A stretch of DNA of 64,000 bases from NCBI GenBank assembly GCA_950022295.1, contig OX465600.1:204877782-204941781 (forward strand), read 5' to 3'. The notes under the pieces were generated by a model. It made no database searches, was not told the origin of the DNA, and was given only the letters and a program-made list of their open reading frames with translations. Positions within the stretch are counted from its first letter, which is position 1, and each line of letters opens with the position of its first letter. Below, piece by piece: positions 32,832 through 43,726 of the stretch. The position numbers were made by a program, and so were the translations under genes. Origin of the DNA: Bromus sterilis. Taxonomy: Eukaryota; Streptophyta; Magnoliopsida; Poales; Poaceae.

Positions 32832-35676
32832 CTAAGGTGTATATGATGCGTCTGTGGACCCCTCTTCCGGGGGATTTGCAAGAACATGCTCTTTGAACCA
32901 AGGCAAGAAAGTGGAGTTGTGCTCTCTAGTAACTTCGGCATCCGTCTTGCGTAGGCCCTGGTCATGGTACTTCTTGGCGATGGTTTCTTTGTGCAGTGTC
33001 ACGAAAGGGTCTACCACGTCAAGATGTTGTAGCACTACTAAGTTTGCCCTGTCAAAGTCATTGCGTCGATCCGAGTGGTCGACATGCAGTTCCCTCCGAC
33101 CGTTGGTGTGACCTTCTCCTCCGAGCCTCCCATGGTGCTTGTTAACGGGCAAACCAACAACAGGGACGTCGTCGTCTCCGTTGCTTAGATAATTCTCGCA
33201 GAAAGAGATGCAGTCTTGTGACAGATAGCCCTGTACGATGCTTCCATCTGATCGGGACATGTTACGAACGAATCCTTTGATGACCCCATTCATCCTCTCG
33301 AACGGCATCCTGTTGTGCAGGTATGACGGGCCAAGGTCGATGATGTCGTCCACAATGTGGACACACAGATGCACCACGACATCAAAGAACGCGGGAGGGA
33401 AGTACATCTCAAGCTCACATAGTATGACAACAATCTCTTCATGTAGCCTTGTGAGCTGCTTCGAACTGATCGACTTTCGAGAGATAACATCGAAAAAATT
33501 ACAGAAACCAGTAAGCGTGTCACGGACGTGCTTGTCCATTATCCCTCTAAGGACAATCGGTAGTATCTGCGTCATCATCACGTGACAGTCATGAGACTTC
33601 ATCCCGCTGAACCTTTTTTTCTGCATGTCTAGATATCTGCTTATCTTCCCACAGTAACCGGAACTAACTTTTATTCCGGTAAGACACTTGAAAAATTGAT
33701 CGATCTCCTTCGTATTGAAGATGAAGCAAGAAGGGGGGCAATATTTCTCTTCCTTCTTCTTTACTTTTTTGCCCCGCCTGCTGTCCCCCGCCTCTGTCTC
33801 CGTCTCTGTCTCGGCCGTTTTACGGGGCATGTGGAGATCTGCCCTTATTTCCAAATCTTCCAAGTCTCTTCTTGCCTTCGGCCCATCCTTGGTCTTCTCC
33901 AGCATGTTCATAAGTGTGCCAAGCAAACTCTCGAGAACATTCTTCGTGATATGCATTTGATCAAGACAATGAGGTGTATCGAGTTTGGGCCAGTACTCCA
34001 AGTCCCATAAAAAAGACCTTGTTTTCCATACCTTCAGCAGCGGCTCCGGTTTTTTCATCTTAAAGGCGCGGGTCACTCTTTCCAGTTTTTCAACAACTCA
34101 TCAATTTCGGCGCCGCTCCTCTTACGTGGAGGTCCTCGATGCTCAGCCTCACCATTGAATAGATCTCCACAGTTTCTCCACGGGTCATTCTTCTCGAGCC
34201 ATCTTCGATGCCCCATGTACACGATTTTCGCAGACCCACAATCTTTCGTTAGCTGCTGAGACGTTGTATCATCCATGCACCTCGTGCATCCGCAATATCC
34301 ATGTCACACCTGGGCTGATACATATCCGTAACCGAGATAATCGTGCACCGTCGTCAGCACCGCGGCTTTCATATAGAAATATTCTTTTTCGAAAGCGTGC
34401 CATGTCTTGACTGGTGATTTCCATAACATTTCTAGCTCCTCTTTCAATAGCTCGAGATATAGATTAATATTATTTCCTGGTTGTTTCGGCCCTTGAATCA
34501 GAATGCTCATGTGTATGTACTTTGTCTTCATGCACTTCCACGGGGGAATGTTGTACATCCATACAAACACGGGCCATGTGCTATGGTTGGTGTTCTGCTT
34601 GCCAATCGGATTCATGCCATCTGAACTCACGCCAAGCATGACGTTCCTTGGATCAAGATGAAATCCATATTCGGCGTTCAACGCTCTCCACTGGCTTCCA
34701 TCCACAGGGTGTCTCATCTTCGGATCATCTCCATCATCGGGCACCTTCCTGACCGCCTGCCACCACATGAGCTCAGCTTCCTTAGGATCTACGAAATAAC
34801 GCTGCAGACGAGGAATGATCGGAAAGTACCATACAACTTTCTGAGGAGATTTCTTTCCGGCCTTCTTGTATCTATCAGCATTGCACACCGGACAACTGGT
34901 TTTTTTGCGTTCTCGTTCCGATAAATGATGCAATCGTTGATGCATGCATGGTATCTAATGTGTGGCAGATCAAGAGGGCACACAATCTTCTTGGCCTCAT
35001 CGATACTAGTAGGAGAAAGGTTCCCCGGGGGAAGAACTGTCTTGTTTAGATACTTGAGATGATCATCGAGGCTTTTGTCGCTCCATTTGTTTTTAGCCTT
35101 CATCTTTAGAAGTTCGAGCGTGACACTCAAGAGGGTCACCTCAGGATCGCAACCATCATACAATGGAGTCTTCGAGTCTACCTCCATTTGCTCCAACTTG
35201 GCCTCCTCTCTAGAACCATCTCTGTCGCTAGTCGTCTTCTTGCGAAGCAGGTCTCGAACATGAGGGTCCTGCACGATTGAATTTAGTAGCGACGAAGGAT
35301 CCGTCATGTCCGCATCTTCTCCGTCATGTTCGGTCTGATGTTCTCCGCCATTACCATGTGCGGCCTCTTCTCCTCCGTCATTTCCAGCGCCCTCTTCGTC
35401 TTCGGATCCATCAATCATCTCTTCATCCGCTGCCATGGGGTTATTGGTTGCACCGTCGATATCGTCATCATCATCTTCAGTTATCCATCGAGTATAGCCA
35501 TCCATGAAACAATATCTAAGCAGGTGCGCCTTCAAACGTCCACCCTTAAACGAGTCCAGCCAGACGCCTTCTTTGCATTTTTGACAAGGACATAAAATCT
35601 CCTTTTCATTTTTTTCAACCATGTCGTCCACTGCGGATCGCAAGTATCTATCCACCATCCTTCCACAGACCTTCAT
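32832..35676 (-). pseudogene. CACTA-1 TnpD-type transposase (Transpos_assoc, Transposase_21, DUF4218)
   Basis: Minus-strand order is as follows. An ATG at 35676 opens a Transpos_assoc domain with CPCQKCKEGVW and HLLRYCFMDGYTRW. An Asp/Glu-rich linker comes next. The Transposase_21 core follows: ACINDCIIYRNENA, CPVCNADRYKKAGKKSPQ, YFPIIPRLQRYF, LGVSSDGMNPIG, PVFVWMYNIPPW, ILIQGPKQPGNNINLYL, LLTTVHDYLGYGYVSAQV, GHRRWL and DQMHITKNVLESLLGTL. A DUF4218 domain ends the region (LTRLHEEIVVILCELEMYFP, HNRMPFERMNGVIKGFVRN). This is the catalytic transposase of En/Spm-like elements, acting on the termini in the nucleus. Disruptions: a frame change near 34920, a TGA at about 34304, and a frame change near 34076. 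The DUF4218 part (414 codons) is still open. Confidence 0.9.
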
Positions 35677-35736
35677 GGTCTCCTACGAGTTATACAAACA
35701 AAAGATTATAACGACATTCATATGCATATCAAAGTC

Positions 35737-35850
35737 GTACAAAAATTCGGCATGACCTTCCTAAAAATAGGACATATAGAGTTTGCCAGAAATTCGCCGA
35801 AACGGAAGTAATACGACATTTCGGCAAAACATTGGCAAACTCTCATATCA
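35737..35850 (-). promoter_or_regulatory. Upstream box of TnpD-like gene
   Basis: It contains AAAATTCGGCATGACCTTC, AGGACATATAG and ACATTTCGGCAAAACATTGG, matching blocks at 30310-30450 upstream of the second gene. It lies 60-170 bases 5' of the TnpD start codon. Confidence 0.5.
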
Positions 35851-36224
35851 CATCTCATCTCATGCATCAACGTACCTAGCTAGCTAGTAATTAATTAAGA
35901 GAGAGAGAGAAAGTATATACCTTTTGTTAAAATATCACACTTGGGAGAAGCTTGCACTAGCTAGTGAGGGGAAGGAGACAACGGTGAGAAAAAGAGATAG
36001 CTAGATGCATTTATGCATGATATGTGGTGGTGGAGGAGGAGCAAATTAGAAGGAAAGAGAGAGATATTGCATTAATGAAGATGGTGTGTAGTGCATTAAT
36101 GGAGATGGTGTAATGCATAAATGGAGATGGACAAGAGGTAGGAGAAGGAATGAGGAAGAAGCAAGTGAGGGAGAGAGAGGAGGGGGGAGGGGGATGGTTG
36201 GTGGAAAAGGTGGCTGCTGCGCCT

Positions 36225-36488
36225 TACCAGTAGCGCCTGTACCGCTACGGCGCTACTGCTATTATTTTAGTAGTAGCGACCCAATAGATCACGCGCTACT
36301 GCTATTTGCGGGCGTCTTGGTTAAGTTGGGTCCACATTAGCAGCAACGGGCGTAACGGAAGGGCGCTATTGATACAGGCATATCAATAGCGAGCGTCCAT
36401 ATAGCGCGCTACTGCTAATTAGCAGTAGCGCCTGTCTTTAAACGGCGCTACTGTTAAGCCTCTACCTATAAGCTTTTCCCTAGTAGTG
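36225..36488. repeat. CACTA-1 right subterminal array and terminal inverted repeat
   Basis: Units CCAGTAGCGCCTGTACCGC, GGCGCTACTGCTATT, TAGTAGTAGCGACCC and AGCAGTAGCGCC in both orientations lead into the terminus AGCTTTTCCCTAGTAGTG. A GA-rich stretch (35905-36195) precedes the array. Confidence 0.85.
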
Positions 36489-36491
36489 TTC

Positions 36492-37002
36492 TTTCTATCC
36501 TACAAAGAGAAGAAACCTTATGTTGACAAAGATGCATGCATTTATATCGTCTCATTGAGAATTTCCATATTACATCTTTTTGACATTATCATTAAGCTAA
36601 GCAAGTTGTTTATTGAGGATTGCTACATCAAACAGCTTCATTTGTGTTAGCATTTTGACTTCTTGACTAATAACATTTTCTTTCAAATGCTTCAAATGAT
36701 CTCATCCAAATATAAAGGAAAGAGCAAAAGTTAAAAGTTATTGGTTGTTCTTTGACCAAGGACATGTTTACCATGGTTTGATGAATTTTCTTAGCCCTAC
36801 TTTTAGAATGTAATTGATACTACTCTTTCATAAGGGCCATATGAGTTGAGGTTGTTGTTGAGAATGCTTGATTTTAGTGGAAGAAATTATGATGCTTCTT
36901 GTCTGTATTCTTATTATCGACACTTCACTATCTAAACTTGTGGACAGGTTTACCAAGCTCAGTATTCGCATGGGGACAAGTGAGGTCTAAGCTTGGGGGA
37001 GT
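36492..37002 (+). other. Athila-A 3' non-coding internal region, part 2, with polypurine tract
   Basis: AT-rich non-coding DNA ends in TCTAAGCTTGGGGGAGT at 36986-37002, directly before the LTR start TGATACATCC. This is the polypurine tract that primes plus-strand DNA synthesis. Confidence 0.75.
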
Positions 37003-38309
37003 TGATACATCCAAAATACATCACTATTTTACATCATAATTCACTCTATTTATAGATGTATTTCATATTATGATGATGTTCTTATAGTGTTATGGCTGGT
37101 TTTACATACTTTATAACTTTCCGGTGCCAAAAAAGCAGACGCATGAATCAGCGGGGAAAAGTACACATAGAGTGGACATATTAGCACATCTCCAAATATT
37201 CTGAAAATCACTGGGAAGAAGATTCAGAAGATATAACGAAGACTGGCCGAAGGGCACACGGAGGGGCCACCAGGGCTCTGGGCGCCCTGGTGGAGCCCCC
37301 CCTAGGACGCGCCACCTGGCTTCCTGGGTGGTGGCTCCCACTCTCGGTGCTCCCCTTTGTCCTATATGATCTTCGTGACCTAAAAACCCCAAAAGGTGAA
37401 GATTTTCAGGAGTTCCACCGCCGATCCGTGGCAGAAACCTACAGAGAAGAAAAGACCTTTCCGACAGGAAGATTCTGCCGGGGAGAACTCCTCCCGGAGG
37501 GGGAGATCATCCTCATCGTCATCACTATCGTCACGGACATCATCGAGATCATCATCATCATCATCCCCATCACCAGCACCATCTCCATCTTCATCCCATC
37601 TCATCTCACCATTGCAATCCAAGTTGTAACTTGCACTATACATCACCTCTACTTTACCGGTGTTGATTACTCTTTTGTGGTGAATGCTATTAAGTTTTGG
37701 TGGAGAATTATTGTTATGACCAGATTGTTTATCATATATTTATATCCTCTGATCATGATCTCTTTTATGTCTTGTGAGTAGTTCCTCTATTTCTTAAGGA
37801 CATGGGAGAAGTCTAGTTGTTAGTAGTCATATGATGTTGAAGTAATATGTGTTGTTTGATATTTAAGTTGTGGTGTTATTCTCCTAGTGGTGTTATGTGA
37901 ACGTCGACTACATAACACTTTGCATTTGTAAGGACCTAGGGGAATACATTGTGTATAAAGTATGCTTTGGTGGGTTTCTAGAGTGACAGAAACTTGAACC
38001 CCAGTTCGCAGACTTTTGCACGAGGGAGTGTTGGATCCTAAAGTTTATTGCCATGGTTAGGCTTTTCCTTAATTTCTCTCTTGTATTTGCGGATGTTTGC
38101 AAGAGGTTTAATCATAAGAGTGTACTTATCTTAGTCTTGAAAGTGCACTAGTGCAAGTCCACCCAGACAACACTTATCAACACAAAGCGTAGTACTAGAC
38201 GGAATATGGTGAAAGCACATGAGTATTTCTCCTGTGTGTCCTCAAGAACGTTTTTGCTCTTTTAGGTTTGATTCTTTGGCTTATCCTTTGCACAAACATA
38301 TTGGGCCCC

Positions 38310-41300
38310 TGTAACGACCCGGTCCCAAAAGTAACCAAGTCTACTGTTCTTCTATGCTATCCCAGGATCAGTATGCTAGCACACACAGTACTCGATGAAA
38401 TACCATGAATCACATGTCAAAAGGTAACGTACATACATGGTATTTATTACCATATAGCTTTTGGGATAGAATACATAGCAGAAATAATCAATACATATGT
38501 GGAGTCCCATCAACACCAACAGAAAAGTTGAGTGTAGACATCTTAACCCTACATCGCATAACTTACTAGTCGTATACAATCCTGCAACACCGAAGGTTAC
38601 ATCCCAGAACGGGTCAGTACTTTGAATGTACGGCAAGTTACTCCGAAAAGAATATATAACAGACCTATCTTCTACATGCAATTTGGCTGGTGGAAAAGCT
38701 CTAAGAGTTTCTGTTTGCATAAAGATGGTTTTGTCCTACTAAAAGAATATCATATCAGTACTACAAAGCTCATTATATAATTGAATTGATTTCTCCAAGT
38801 CATTCTACTCCCAAAGTTGATTAAACCCGATTTGATTAATTAAAGATGATGAGATCCGTTAGCATTCCCACTTCTAGATGCTCAAAGTCGTCCGTAATCG
38901 TGGACACGGCTAATCATCATGAGTTTGTACACTCTGCATAGGTTTGTGCACTTTTCCCCGAAAGACTCGACCACCTCCTTTGTAGTTCATCACAATTCAC
39001 ATTGTATGAGAACCGGCAGGTCGAGACATTGTCTTTTAGAAGAGTTTCCCTCACTCTGGCGGTGCCCATCCCACCTACTCATAACCACGTTCATAGAACC
39101 ACCTAGTAAGAGTCACTTCAACTAATCAACCAAGCCAGAGTCCATAATAGCTTGTGGCTGCACACGTAAGCTTCTAGTTATGAAAAGTATGATTGATCCC
39201 TTTAAGCCTGGGTGGCATTCCGCAGTGATTACCGACCATCTCCAGGTCACTCAGGCAAATCCACTGGTTCCTCCAGGGTGCCCCCAACCATTCCACCCAG
39301 GTGGTTCATTAACATTATCTTGGTCCTGTTTACTACTTAGTCACTCATACCTCATTATGGATCACCTCCCATTCCACGTCTACTTAGCAAAGTAGTATAA
39401 TTCTACACGGTGGAGACAATGATATAAGGTTCGGACCTACCTCAATGAACTACTTGGTGTAATCCTATCAATGCATAATATTCAAATTGAACTACAATGC
39501 ATAGGAAAAAATATAGGTATAGTTGTAGTATGATCAAAAGAGTAACTTTCCTGGATCCTCAAGATGAAATATTCTACTCGTACTCGTCTCTCCTTCTCGT
39601 TACAATATATCTAACGGTAAAAGAGAAAGACTTCAACAGACAAAACAATCCAAAATGAAGATCCAAATAAAGATACAATTACAACATAAATATTTAGTTA
39701 TTAAATTAATTAGCTAACTATTATGGAGTGCATAGGTTGAGATAGGATCAAGTTGGATTGGATGAAAATATGATGGAATTCATATCTATGGGGATTGAAA
39801 AATCAATTGGATATGTTGAAATTTGATTATGAAATAATTTGGATTGCAAAACTTCACTTGGTTTGACCATGTGGATATTTGAAAAGATATTACATGTTTG
39901 AATACAAAAATGATCCGGTAGAAATCTTGAAAAGATTGAATCATTTATATGGTCAAATTTATAAAGGAAAATGATGTAACTAAATGGAAGTTTAAACAAA
40001 GGCTTGAGGTCAAAATAAGGTGTTAACATAATGGAAAGAATGTGACCAATGTCAACATAGAAAGTTATGGATCTAAGGATCAAATTTGGTGAAGAAGATA
40101 TTTTTAAATAAATTAGAGAATAAGAGGTATATCAAATTCACATAATAAATTTTAGTTAAATTTTCAATTACTAAAATTGGAATATTACTGGAACATAATA
40201 AACTGCATTTTCCAAGGAATCCGGGGATATAAAATTAGTCAAAATCCGACTTACGGGCTAGAAGATATGATTTTCTGAAGTTTGACTATTTTTGCTAAAA
40301 TGAATTACGGGATTAATAAAAGGATGCCACATGGCGAGTTCTGATAGGTCTATACCCATTCTATTTTTACAAAATAAAATGATGAACATAGAGGGGAGAA
40401 ATCTCACCGGAGATGTCGCCTGAATTTTGGAAAAAAGACTCCGGCGTCAACGAACAACCGAACGGGGTAGAGGATGATGTGGGCGACTTGATGGACAAGG
40501 TTATTGCTCCATGTTCGCCCTAGGATAGCCGCGAAGTTTCACCGGAGTAGAGAAGAACGCATTAAGAGCACGATGACAAAGACGGCGTGCTCGGGCCTTG
40601 CAATCGAGAGACAAAATATGTCACAACGGTGCGCAAAGGATAGGAAAAGAAAATAGAGGAAGAAATATGTCATAGGTACGTTTCATGGTGACGCAATCTT
40701 CATCGGAAGTATGGATGTATCCTAACTCTGACGATGAATTGCTAACGAACAAGAGGGTTTTGGAGAGGGACTTTCTGCGTGGGGATGTGTGGTTCAAAGG
40801 GCTCCTAGGGGCGATATTTATAGGGTCATGGGAGGTCAATAGAAGGAGAGCGAGCGAGGTTTTGGAAATGGAGTTATGGCATTCATGGAGAAATAGTGGG
40901 CATTAAAAGAGAGGTTTTGGAAATAGAGTTAATGACATTCATGGAGAAATAATGGCATTAAAATCATTAAAGTTGGGTTTTCATTGCCTGAATGAATTCC
41001 TTATAATGTTCTACGAATGTGGGGTTCATATTGAATCGGTCAAGGAATTAAGTAGAAGGAGGGGAGGAAGAAGTCCAAGTGGCATGTACCTCATTCTTTC
41101 TGTAACGAGTGACTCGTTCGTTTATGAACGTGAGAAAGAAGAAGAAGATACGAGCCTTAGTGGTAAATTAGGTCCAAGAGGGAAAAAGAAAGAGGGAAAA
41201 TAATTGAGAAATCTGGGCTCGGCTCAAATGATCTAGGAATTATATTTTCTAATATCTAACATCACTAAAATTCTGGATTATCAAATCCCTCCATATGGAG

Positions 41301-41908
41301 AAACATATATGTAGACTAAATAAAATATAGAGAGTATAGGCATATATTTCTCTCCAAATTAAATGTTATGAATAGATTTTTATCAACCAAAATTTATTTA
41401 AGGCATTAATAAATTCCCCAAATTAGTTTTTGGATTTATAAATACCCAAAATGATTAATAAATACATGAGCATTATTAAATATTTCCAATTCTATTTTTG
41501 GAGAAGTCATATTATCTCCCCTCATTTTATTAAATAAATTATTGGAAATATTTAAATATCTCACGTCAATATCAAATAAACACAAATTTCAAATAAAATT
41601 CGAGAATGAATATGGGCCACAATAAATTTGAGAAGTCATTTTATTCTCGCTCTAAAATATTTAATTGTTGTTCCTGCCAACTTTTAAAAAGACAAAAGAA
41701 AGAAAATCATTCTTTGAATTCTGAATAAACTTCTCAACCAATTATTTTTATTATTGGATAAATGATTATCCAATTTTATTAAATGGTTTGTAAAGGTTTA
41801 AACAAAAACTCAAAAAAAGTTTTCATTTACCATAAAATTCAAACAAGTCAATCAATAGTATATTTTTTTATTAACATTCCAAAATTTGGAAAATTCTGGG
41901 ATGTTACA
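38310..41908 (-). repeat. LARD-like element 3' LTR
   Basis: 3599 bases, from TGTAACGACCCGGTCCC to GGGATGTTACA, collinear with 43727-47349 throughout. It carries the same TATA box and hairpin as the other LTR. On the minus strand, the sequence entering the LTR is purine-rich (TTTTAAGGGTGGTAG, 41911-41925), the presumed polypurine tract. Confidence 0.87.
40815..40824 (-). promoter_or_regulatory. TATA box in LARD-like 3' LTR
   Basis: Minus strand CCTATAAATA, the same position as in the other LTR (46261-46270). A conserved 21-codon minus-strand frame starting in CACCATGG- or CACCATGA-type context lies about 130 bases downstream in both copies. Confidence 0.6.
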
Positions 41909-43726
41909 AACTACCACCCTTAAAAGAAATCTCGTCCTCGAGATTTGCAAAGGCTAGAAAGAATTGGGTTAGGCTCGAGTATTTTTGGGTTACTTCACCA
42001 TGTTCTTGGCATAACATCATGAGGCTTGCAGTTTATCCTTCACTTCTCGTAATAGTGATGTCCTCCACAACTCCATATGCTTTTTGTTACTCAATCATAT
42101 CCTGGTTTTGATGATTTAGACACCAGTTTTGAATCTTGACCAGGGCATGGCTTGGATCATTTACCACACAAGGGTGTCAAGAACTACCACCCTTAGAAGA
42201 ATGGATATGGGGTCTCCAAAATTCTTCGTTCCATGATGGTTCTTCATCAAGCTTCTACAAATAAGAATCTGCATCTCCCCAAGGAATAAGTCTTGCTAAA
42301 ATACATAGGTTCCAAAACTACCTATCAAGACGCTCATGGTGGTCAAATAACTTCCCAATGGAGTTTCTTGAAAATCTCCATGTTTCTTACTCACCGTACA
42401 ACCTACGTTAGGCACGATGCCTATCTACAAAGGGTAATGTGTCTTACCATTCTATGGTTTAGTCTTGTCGCATCGGCACTCTACTACGGGGTTTTTAGGC
42501 TATCTGATTTACCAATCAACATACAAAAGTAAATAACAAGAGTCTTCGGTATGGGGGCCAATCCATCCCGTACTCAAATCATTACTTCATATACAAATAG
42601 ATAAATTTCATATTCTAACACTCAATCTTTATGACTCCTCTTAGAGTGGTCTTCATCTGCAAGGCTAATAATTTGGGTTGCGCTGATCCTACATGGTTTG
42701 TGCTAACACTTGCATCCATAGAATAGGGAACTTCCGTCTTCAACAATTGTGTTCTCCTTGCAAATGGGCGATTCTTGTCCCTTCTATATTTTAAATCCAC
42801 TCTTCTACCCTGAATGGGCCACTGATCTCATCAAAATAATTATATACATCTATGAGGTTTAGGGTTGGTCAAAGAAGATATAGATCTTTAGAGAGAAGGG
42901 GAGATGGATATCTACCTAACAATCATCAAACAACTAACATACATAATAGACTCGTTTAATACGTTTTCATCAGAAATTATTCATTACCTTCGATTCTTGA
43001 AAGTCTTCGATACAAGGGGTTTCATCGATGTGATGGTCTTCTGATACATCATCCGTTGCTCACACCTCTCAAGGTTGAATTAATAATAAAATCCTATGGA
43101 ATACGTATCCTAAAAACACAAATTTAACTCTAACAATTCAAATGACACCAATCATTAAATCAATAATGAAAACTCTGAGATAACTCCAAATATCACTCAT
43201 AAATTCATTCAAACAATTCCTATGGTACCTTCATCCACATGATCTCGCATGGTCAGGCACTCTACTCACACTATTTCGTTTATTTCACAACTCTCATGGT
43301 GGGCTTGGATACAATTGCTATCTTGTGAGATATTCCTTAACTTCTTCACAAGCATCTTAGTCAAGGATGTATCCAGATCTTCTATGGGTCTTTTAATCTT
43401 GGGATATTTTGGAGGCTTGAAATTCTTCGAGTCCTCCATACTACCATACTTCTAATGCACGTTGAAAACATCCGTTCTTCGGGTCTTGAGTTGTCCAACA
43501 TCTTGTCCTTCTCGACGAGACATAACACAATCCTTCTTAGTGGTCAAAGTGGCATGGCTATAATCTAATTTGTTTGGGATAAGAGGGAGTGTTTGATAAA
43601 ACTCATAAAAGCTGAGTACTAAAGGACTTTTTTCGAAAATAATACTTTTAGATCAATATAATTTCCTAACGGCTTTACAGTTTCTAGGGTCACGACCTAC
43701 AGTCAACATGTACTCTAATACCATCT
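41909..43726 (-). other. LARD-like element internal region, non-coding
   Basis: 1.8 kb with no gag, protease, RT or integrase similarity in any frame. Both edges carry retrotransposon signals: a purine-rich tract at the left edge and a primer site at the right edge. Confidence 0.75.
43713..43723 (-). promoter_or_regulatory. Primer binding site of LARD-like element
   Basis: Minus strand TGGTATTAGAG three bases beyond the LTR end. It differs by one base from the tRNA-Met-type site TGGTATCAGAG. Confidence 0.75.

Larger units (their letters stand above)
25055..36488 (-). mobile_element. CACTA-1: 11.4-kb CACTA DNA transposon (En/Spm type)
   Basis: Terminal inverted repeats are CACTACTAGGAGAAAGG (25055) and, reversed from 36488, CACTACTAGGGAAAAG. 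The 3-base TSD ttc flanks both ends (25052-25054, 36489-36491). Subterminal arrays of GTAGCAGTAGCGCG-type units lie at both ends and once internally. All genes are on the minus strand, so the right end is the 5' side: TnpD-like transposase, then a Transposase_24/Ulp1-like gene, then a small hybrid-binding-domain gene. Stops and frameshifts make it non-autonomous now, but all structural parts are present. Confidence 0.92.

Noticed and set aside
35905..36195. Possible stress-gene promoter (GAGAGA tract)
   Set aside because: It is a GA-rich stretch within the CACTA-1 right subterminal region, with no gene downstream other than the transposase.
25055..36488. CRISPR-like array, considered for the subterminal units
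   Set aside because: Units are in mixed orientation without uniform unique spacers, and lie at transposon termini of a plant genome.
37500..37610. Possible acidic (Asp-rich) protein, minus 37380-37646
   Set aside because: Asp run arises from a CAT/ATC trinucleotide repeat in the 3' LTR leader; no homology.
40685..40906. Conserved plus-strand ORF present in both LARD LTRs (also 46131-46400)
   Set aside because: Conservation is expected because the two LTRs are copies; an overlapping minus-strand frame is equally conserved, and there is no domain.
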